This document shows positions 15,593 to 18,404 of a stretch of DNA of 18,404 nt, one piece after another (within the stretch, counting starts at the first letter, position 1; the number at the start of each line of letters is the position of its first letter). The notes beneath the pieces were generated by a model, which saw only the letters and a list, made by a program, of their open reading frames with translations, was not told the DNA's origin and did no database searches. The stretch spans positions 1 through 18,404 of the forward strand of contig JACRIR010000102.1 of the NCBI GenBank assembly GCA_016215705.1, given 5' to 3'. A program made the position numbers and the translations under genes. Source of the DNA: Candidatus Poribacteria bacterium. GTDB taxonomy: Bacteria > Abyssobacteria > SURF-5.

Positions 15593-18404
15593 ATGCGTTT
15601 GGCGCGTGTGAGACTGGGTTCCGTATCGCTTATATGTTTGCTTCAAGTTGTCCTCTGCATGGCTGTTTCGGCGGAGCACGCTTATGCTTTTTCGAACGCC
15701 GTCGTCAAGAAAGATTCAGAGACCATTGACGACCTGGCCTCACGCGGCTTCGACTATGGTTCACTCGACATTCCCGAAGACGTGAGGCAGAAACTTTCAG
15801 AGAGCGCCCTTACTGTCCGAAGGTTGCCCCGGGTACTCAGGACGGAAGGCTCGGAAAAGCGAAGCAAGTCCATCCGCTACAGTTCGCAGAAGGCATATGT
15901 GGAGGCATTGCTCCGGTTAACGGAACAGGTGGAGAAGCTAACAGCAGTCGATACCGTTGCGGATGTCCGCGAGAATGTCAAGGCTCTCATACAAACAAGA
16001 AATGAGTTGTCTTCCTTAAACAAAGAGATTCAAGCCGTCTTTGCTGAGACCGGGAAAAAGTGTGTTTCAAAGCGGTTCGATGGAAAGATTCTCGAAAGAC
16101 ATCGGGAACTCGTAGCCGCTTATGCTGAGACTCATCGTGAGATAATGCAGTCACTCGATGTGATTGAACGCATTTGCCGCGGCGGCATACCTACTATCCG
16201 CGAACTGGAAGTCATCATCGGAGAATCTGAAAAGCTTCACGAGTTTCTGAAATCGCGGAAGCTCAAGGAACCCCCTCCTCTCATCAACGCCGAATCGTTG
16301 CCCTATACGTCGGAACGACGAAACCCGAAGAACTTGCCGATGTCAGCGGCGGGAAAACACTTTGAATCGATTACTCCGAAAGATGTCGTATTGCCCTTTT
16401 CGCCGCCGGAACCGGCAGACTTGCAGCTCACAATTGACGTTCAGATTACTCCTGAGATCGCAGCGCTCGCCGCAAGCCTGGATCATTCTCCCTACAAGAT
16501 CTTCAAATATGTGAGAGACAACTTCGAGTTTGACGCCTACATGGGATCACGGAAAGGGTCTTCAGAGACCTTGCGAGAGCATAGCGGAAACGCTTATGAT
16601 TTGTGCTCTCTGCTGATTGCGCTTCTACGCGCATCGAACGTTCCCACAAGATATGTGACCGGCGTGGTTATGATGCCCGTAGAGCAGGCGCGCAACTGGC
16701 TCGGATTCAACGATACCGTTGAGGCGGCAAACCTGATTGCGACGGCATTGGACTCCGGCGCTGTGCTTTGGTGGGAAGGCGACAATCCGGTTTCGATCTC
16801 CTTCAGGCATGCCTGGGTCATCGCCTACCTCCCTTATGCTGATTATAGGGGTGTGGAGAATGACGATACGGGCAAAATGTGGATACCGCTGGACCCATCT
16901 GTGAAAGAGTTCGTGTATCAGGAAGGAATCGATATCCCCACAGAAATGGGATTCGATGCAGAATCCTTTGTCTTCAATGAGTACGTTTCGACGTTTCATG
17001 AACTTAGCCCGGTCGAATTGTACGTGGACAGGATTCAGCAACATCTTGCCGTGGCCCACCCGGGGCTTTTATATCCGGATATTCTGCGCTTGGGGACTAT
17101 TGTGCCGTTTGGGCTCGAGACGCTTCCCGGCTCAACGCCATACCTTGTAAGAACGCTGGATGACGCATTTGCCGGCATACCGGCGTACCTGCGATACCGG
17201 ATTCGCTTTCGCATCCATGACGATAGCAGCGTTTTTGTCGACCACACGGCGAATCTGCCCGACATAGCGGGCAAGCGCGTGACCATATCATATGTCGCCG
17301 CCACAGAAGCCGATCAGGATGTGATTGATTCATATGGTGGACTCTATGAGACTCCGCCGCACCTCGTCCGCCTGAGACCGGTACTGAAGATTGGCGGAGC
17401 GGATGTGGCCATGGGACCTGACAGCGGAATCATGATGGGAATCACTCATGAATCGGATATGTATTTTTATCCACCCTTCGGCGCGGGCAATCAAATTCCG
17501 GAAGTGCACAACCCTGTCATTTCCGGCACGTACCAGGGAATAGGCATTGAGACAGGCAGAATTCCGGCAGATGTCTTCGTTCCCTCCGATGAGGGGGAGC
17601 TTCCCGATGTCGACGGATTCACCGGCGGCAAGTTATACCAGACAGCTATGGAGTACCTCCAGAAGATCGAATGGCCCGAGGACACCGTCGCCCAAACCAT
17701 GCGCATGGTTGTGACGAAAGACGTTTCCGAAGCGATCGTGGAGAACACTATCCTTGTCACGTTTGTCGGCGGCACCCCCTGGACTTTCGAATGGAAAGCT
17801 CTCACTGTGGACGCGGATAGGTGCATTGTGGGGCCATTCTCCGTTGACGGAGATGACACCAAGGCATACGACTACATGGTGCTGACCGGCGCCGACGGTT
17901 CCATTCAGGAGAACCGCGTCTTCGAGGATATGTATGATCAGGAGGCCATCTCGGCGGTCAAGATACTTGAGCTTGCCAACGATATGGGCATACCCGTCTG
18001 CCGGATCAGCGGCAATATCGACGCGGAATGCCCCGGAAACAACTGGCCCGCTCAAGTGAGAAGCGCTGTCGCTGCGGCAATTGCCCGGGGGCATGTGGTG
18101 ACAATCCCTCGAGCCGGAATCACACACCACGAGTGGAGCGGAATCGGATATATTGATATGGACCCGGCCTCCGGCGCCGCAGGCTATATCATCTCGGGAG
18201 GCCATGCGGGTGGCTCAACGGTTGATATTTGGGACTCCTGGAAGATGACATGGTTTACAATCTTCAGAAAGATCACGAGCATCACGGCCGTCATCAATCA
18301 TCCGGCTCAAAACGAGTATTTCCCGCAAGTTAGTTGGTGGGACTTCTTTGGTTGGGCTCTCTACTTCGATGTCGATTACACAATCCGTTATGACGACGGT
18401 TCAA
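15593..18404 (+). CDS. Secreted transglutaminase-like protein lacking the usual catalytic Cys (3' partial)
   Basis: The frame stays open to the window end, giving 937 codons, so the C-terminus is missing. Residues 1-32 form a signal peptide (MRLARVRLGSVSLICLLQVV, cleaved near AYA). Residues about 96-230 are charged and helical, possibly coiled coil. Residues about 300-440 are a transglutaminase-like core: GNAYDLCSLLIALLRA at 332-347, RHAW with H406, and PLDPS with D434. In a gapless alignment with the usual GxCxDxA motif, the nucleophile position is A334, and C338 sits where alanine is common. H406 and D434 match the rest of the triad. Downstream are a beta-rich region (YRIRFRIHDDSS, GKRVTISYVAATEADQDVID) and WSGIGYIDMDP...YIISGGHAGG (848-874), which I recall from large secreted transglutaminase-like proteins that often precede or carry RHS/YD repeats. 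Activity is uncertain. The gap to the preceding gene is 137 bp, so co-transcription is possible. Confidence 0.85.
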   Translation, partial: MRLARVRLGSVSLICLLQVVLCMAVSAEHAYAFSNAVVKKDSETIDDLASRGFDYGSLDIPEDVRQKLSESALTVRRLPRVLRTEGSEKRSKSIRYSSQKAYVEALLRLTEQVEKLTAVDTVADVRENVKALIQTRNELSSLNKEIQAVFAETGKKCVSKRFDGKILERHRELVAAYAETHREIMQSLDVIERICRGGIPTIRELEVIIGESEKLHEFLKSRKLKEPPPLINAESLPYTSERRNPKNLPMSAAGKHFESITPKDVVLPFSPPEPADLQLTIDVQITPEIAALAASLDHSPYKIFKYVRDNFEFDAYMGSRKGSSETLREHSGNAYDLCSLLIALLRASNVPTRYVTGVVMMPVEQARNWLGFNDTVEAANLIATALDSGAVLWWEGDNPVSISFRHAWVIAYLPYADYRGVENDDTGKMWIPLDPSVKEFVYQEGIDIPTEMGFDAESFVFNEYVSTFHELSPVELYVDRIQQHLAVAHPGLLYPDILRLGTIVPFGLETLPGSTPYLVRTLDDAFAGIPAYLRYRIRFRIHDDSSVFVDHTANLPDIAGKRVTISYVAATEADQDVIDSYGGLYETPPHLVRLRPVLKIGGADVAMGPDSGIMMGITHESDMYFYPPFGAGNQIPEVHNPVISGTYQGIGIETGRIPADVFVPSDEGELPDVDGFTGGKLYQTAMEYLQKIEWPEDTVAQTMRMVVTKDVSEAIVENTILVTFVGGTPWTFEWKALTVDADRCIVGPFSVDGDDTKAYDYMVLTGADGSIQENRVFEDMYDQEAISAVKILELANDMGIPVCRISGNIDAECPGNNWPAQVRSAVAAAIARGHVVTIPRAGITHHEWSGIGYIDMDPASGAAGYIISGGHAGGSTVDIWDSWKMTWFTIFRKITSITAVINHPAQNEYFPQVSWWDFFGWALYFDVDYTIRYDDGS

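Noticed and set aside
15593-15700. Lipoprotein signal in the fourth gene (VVLC)
   Set aside because: Leucine just before the cysteine does not fit the lipobox (G/A/S expected), and a standard AxA cleavage site follows.

Overview
The window is a one-direction run of four very large genes, all on the + strand, for secreted or surface proteins. Two are cut by the window edges. No housekeeping, RNA or transposase genes are visible. The features that stand out are MopE-like cysteine/aspartate motifs, thrombospondin type 3 (TSP3) calcium repeats, Asp-box propeller repeats, a zinc phospholipase C-like domain and Sec-type signal peptides. Together they suggest a large-genome, moderately GC-rich Gram-negative bacterium from a deltaproteobacterial, myxobacterial or related uncultured lineage. 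The lineage is an inference; nothing in the window fixes it.

Layout. 1-1149: the end of a protein with two divergent InlB-B-like repeats and a 242-residue cysteine-rich tail. 1326-7508: a 2060-residue secreted protein with three arrays of eight roughly 55-residue Asp-box repeats, separated by TSP3 repeats, then MopE-like and cysteine-rich motifs and the same tail. 7830-15455: a 2541-residue secreted protein with an Ig-like (CARDB-type) domain, a zinc phospholipase C-like domain, a seven-repeat propeller between two copies of a 68-residue calcium-binding module, several Ig/FN3-like domains, and again the same tail. 15593 to the end: a secreted protein with a helical N-terminal region and a transglutaminase-like core whose usual nucleophile position is alanine; it runs off the window.

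Two observations stand out. First, each propeller array of the second gene begins and ends in the middle of a TSP3 repeat. The arrays are 439, 439 and 436 residues long, with exactly eight repeats each, starting on an outer strand and ending one strand short. This is the arrangement expected of a closed eight-bladed propeller inserted into a calcium-binding loop, three times in one chain. Second, three consecutive genes with unrelated N-terminal parts end in a tail of exactly 729 bp including the stop codon, with all 19 cysteines conserved. Short matches continue past the stop codons, so the DNA segment itself looks duplicated. The tail may be a shared anchoring, export or assembly domain.

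How the genes work together is inference. They look like a family of multidomain extracellular proteins with different heads on a common C-terminal module. A transglutaminase-fold protein is encoded just downstream and might process them or be exported with them. The gaps between genes (176, 321 and 137 bp) hold palindromic and short dispersed repeats, but no promoter or terminator that I could call with confidence.
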